Positions 62,928 to 64,000 of a DNA stretch of 64,000 nucleotides are shown piece by piece; the stretch's first letter is position 1, and each line of letters opens with the position of its first letter. Position numbers and translations under genes: made by a program. The stretch is from an uncultured Rhodopila sp. (GTDB lineage: Bacteria; Pseudomonadota; Alphaproteobacteria; Acetobacterales; Acetobacteraceae), in the NCBI RefSeq assembly GCF_903944925.1, contig NZ_CAJATU010000141.1, positions 1 through 64,000 of the forward strand. The letters are read 5' to 3'. A model generated the notes under the pieces. The model saw nothing but the letters and a program-made list of their open reading frames with translations, was not told the DNA's origin and made no database searches.

Positions 62928-63584
62928 CTACCGTGCCGCCAGCATCGGCGCCAGCACGTCCTCCACCCCCCTGATCAGGATCTGCACCCCGATGCACAGC
63001 AGCAGAAACGCCGCGATCCGCGAGATCGTCCGCGACCCGCTCGGCCCCGTCATCTCCGCCAGCCGATCGGCGTAGTGGTAGAAGATCCAGATGACCGCGG
63101 CCATCACCAACGCCGCGCCGGTCATGCCGAGGAAGTACCACCCCAGCCCGTCGGACAGCTTCGGATGCCCGGCCCCCAGCGCCACCGCAACCGCAATCGT
63201 CCCCGGACCGGTGGTGAACGGGATCGTCAGCGGGAACAGCGCGACATCCTCCCCGCCCTCGGCCGAGGCGGCCTCTTCCTGCTTCCGCTCCTCATGCCGC
63301 TCCGGCGTGTTCAGCATATGCCAGCCACTGAGCGCGACCGCGATCCCGCCGGCGACCCGCAGCGCCGCTACCGTGATGCCGAAGAACGCCAGGATGTAGG
63401 ACCCCGCCCACAACGCCCCCATCATCACCACGAACGAGTTCAACGCCACCTTCCGCGCGATCACCCCCCTTTCCCGCGCCGATCGGCTGGCGGTGACGCC
63501 CCGAAAGATGAACGCCCCGCTGATCGGGTTGACAATCGAGAACAGCGCCGGGAAGCCCAGCAGGAAGACGCGGACCGCCTCCAT
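62928..63584 (-). CDS. MarC family integral membrane protein
   Basis: The 218-residue protein has six hydrophobic helices in the MarC/UPF0056 pattern: LLGFPALFSIVNPISGAFIF near the N-terminus, GSYILAFFGITVAALRVAGG, LFPLTIPFTTGPGTIAVAVA near residue 110 (the conserved P-x-x-x-GPG loop), and ISRIAAFLLLCIGVQILIRG. Despite the name, the family is not proven to mediate antibiotic resistance. The ATG at 63584 is 10 bases after the stop of the upstream amidase gene, suggesting one transcript. Confidence 0.9.
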   Translation of the reverse strand: MEAVRVFLLGFPALFSIVNPISGAFIFRGVTASRSARERGVIARKVALNSFVVMMGALWAGSYILAFFGITVAALRVAGGIAVALSGWHMLNTPERHEERKQEEAASAEGGEDVALFPLTIPFTTGPGTIAVAVALGAGHPKLSDGLGWYFLGMTGAALVMAAVIWIFYHYADRLAEMTGPSGSRTISRIAAFLLLCIGVQILIRGVEDVLAPMLAAR

Positions 63585-63594
63585 GAACGGCAGG

Positions 63595-64000
63595 TCATCC
63601 AAGCGCGGGACGCTCCTTCGCCCGGGGCTGGATACGTTCGAACGCGGCGGCGGCCTGCAGCACGCCGAGGTCGTCGAACCGCTTGCCGACAATCTGCAGG
63701 CCGACGGGCAGGCCGTCTGCGGTGAAGCCGCACGGCACACTGGCGGCGGGGTTCCAGGACATGTTGAACGGATAGGAGAACTCCGCCCAACTCACCCAGT
63801 CCCAATCGTGGTGCGGCCAGTGAATAGGCATCAGCTTCTCGGCCGGGAAGGCGGCGACCGAGACGGCGGGAGTCAGCAGGAAATCCCAGTCCTCGAACCA
63901 GCGGTGAATGGCGGCGACATAAGGCATCTTGCGCTCCCGCCCGGCCTGGTAATCGGCGATCGAGACGGTGTCCGACGCCTTGATGCAGGCCACCAGGCCG
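63595..64000 (-). CDS. Amidase (amidase signature family), 3' part only
   Basis: The last 130 or so codons of a longer gene that runs out of the window. The visible C-terminal region contains FLLTPAVSVAAFPAEKL, FNMSWNPAASVPCGFTADGL and PVGLQIVGKRFDDLGVLQAA, the typical C-terminal motifs of amidase-signature hydrolases. The catalytic Ser-Ser-Lys core lies beyond the window, so activity cannot be judged. It is transcribed toward marC. Confidence 0.85.
   Translation of the reverse strand, partial: GLVACIKASDTVSIADYQAGRERKMPYVAAIHRWFEDWDFLLTPAVSVAAFPAEKLMPIHWPHHDWDWVSWAEFSYPFNMSWNPAASVPCGFTADGLPVGLQIVGKRFDDLGVLQAAAAFERIQPRAKERPALG

Overview
The window reads as chromosomal DNA of a high-GC alphaproteobacterium, most likely a member of Rhodospirillales / Acetobacteraceae. 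The grounds are the strong GC bias at third codon positions, an alphaproteobacterial NadQ-type NAD regulator, HslV with a short propeptide directly upstream of HslU, and many dense, overlapping short operons. No database search was possible, so the placement is inference. No rRNA, CRISPR array, prophage or complete insertion sequence was seen. There is one tRNA gene.

Layout. 1-1.5 kb: AT-richer DNA without a convincing gene, abutting a truncated TPR-family gene. 1.8-6.6 kb: an acyltransferase, a ComEA-like protein, a secreted glutaminyl cyclase, an MFS carrier, SufE and an AbrB-Doc toxin-antitoxin (TA) pair. 6.6-14 kb: hslVU, a glycosyltransferase, gshB, an HMG-CoA-lyase-like enzyme, gloA and a CinA/PncC-type amidohydrolase. 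14-21.9 kb: NadQ, a MITE-like element, a broken ParD antitoxin, EttA, a Uma2-type protein, an MscS channel, Kup and a CAU tRNA. 22-27.4 kb: a two-gene arylacetate operon (PaaK-type ligase plus a DpgC-type cofactor-free dioxygenase) and a split aconitase X. 27.5-34 kb: a frameshifted HepT-like gene, fhs coupled to a PhnW-like aminotransferase, a Tat-exported deacetylase-like protein, GNAT and an enolase-superfamily enzyme. 34.1-37.7 kb: an accessory island with Phd-VapC, the wreck of a nuclease-NACHT defence gene and an orphan DNA methyltransferase. 37.7-49.3 kb: a metallo-beta-lactamase-fold hydrolase, a large hybrid histidine kinase, an HtrA-fold protein that lacks its catalytic residues, an old yellow enzyme, pdxY, HicAB, a second class-V aminotransferase and a DUF2382 stress protein. 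49.2-56 kb: two tandem Rap1a/Tai-like secreted proteins, queC, moeB-dsrE, an SH3 protein, a degenerate receiver protein, nadA-nadC behind two tandem operators, and a thioesterase. 56-64 kb: a glycogen-debranching-type glucosidase, a CPA1 antiporter, two decayed TA genes fused head to head, dnaN, marC and the 3' end of an amidase gene.

How the parts connect. NadQ at 14.4 kb probably controls nadAC at 54-55 kb through the two palindromes overlapping the nadA promoter. The PaaK/DpgC-like pair suggests a route from an arylacetate through its CoA thioester to an arylglyoxylate, using O2 without metal or flavin. Six TA loci, three of them visibly broken, and several families of palindromic repeats show repeated gain and decay of accessory DNA between otherwise ordinary housekeeping genes.
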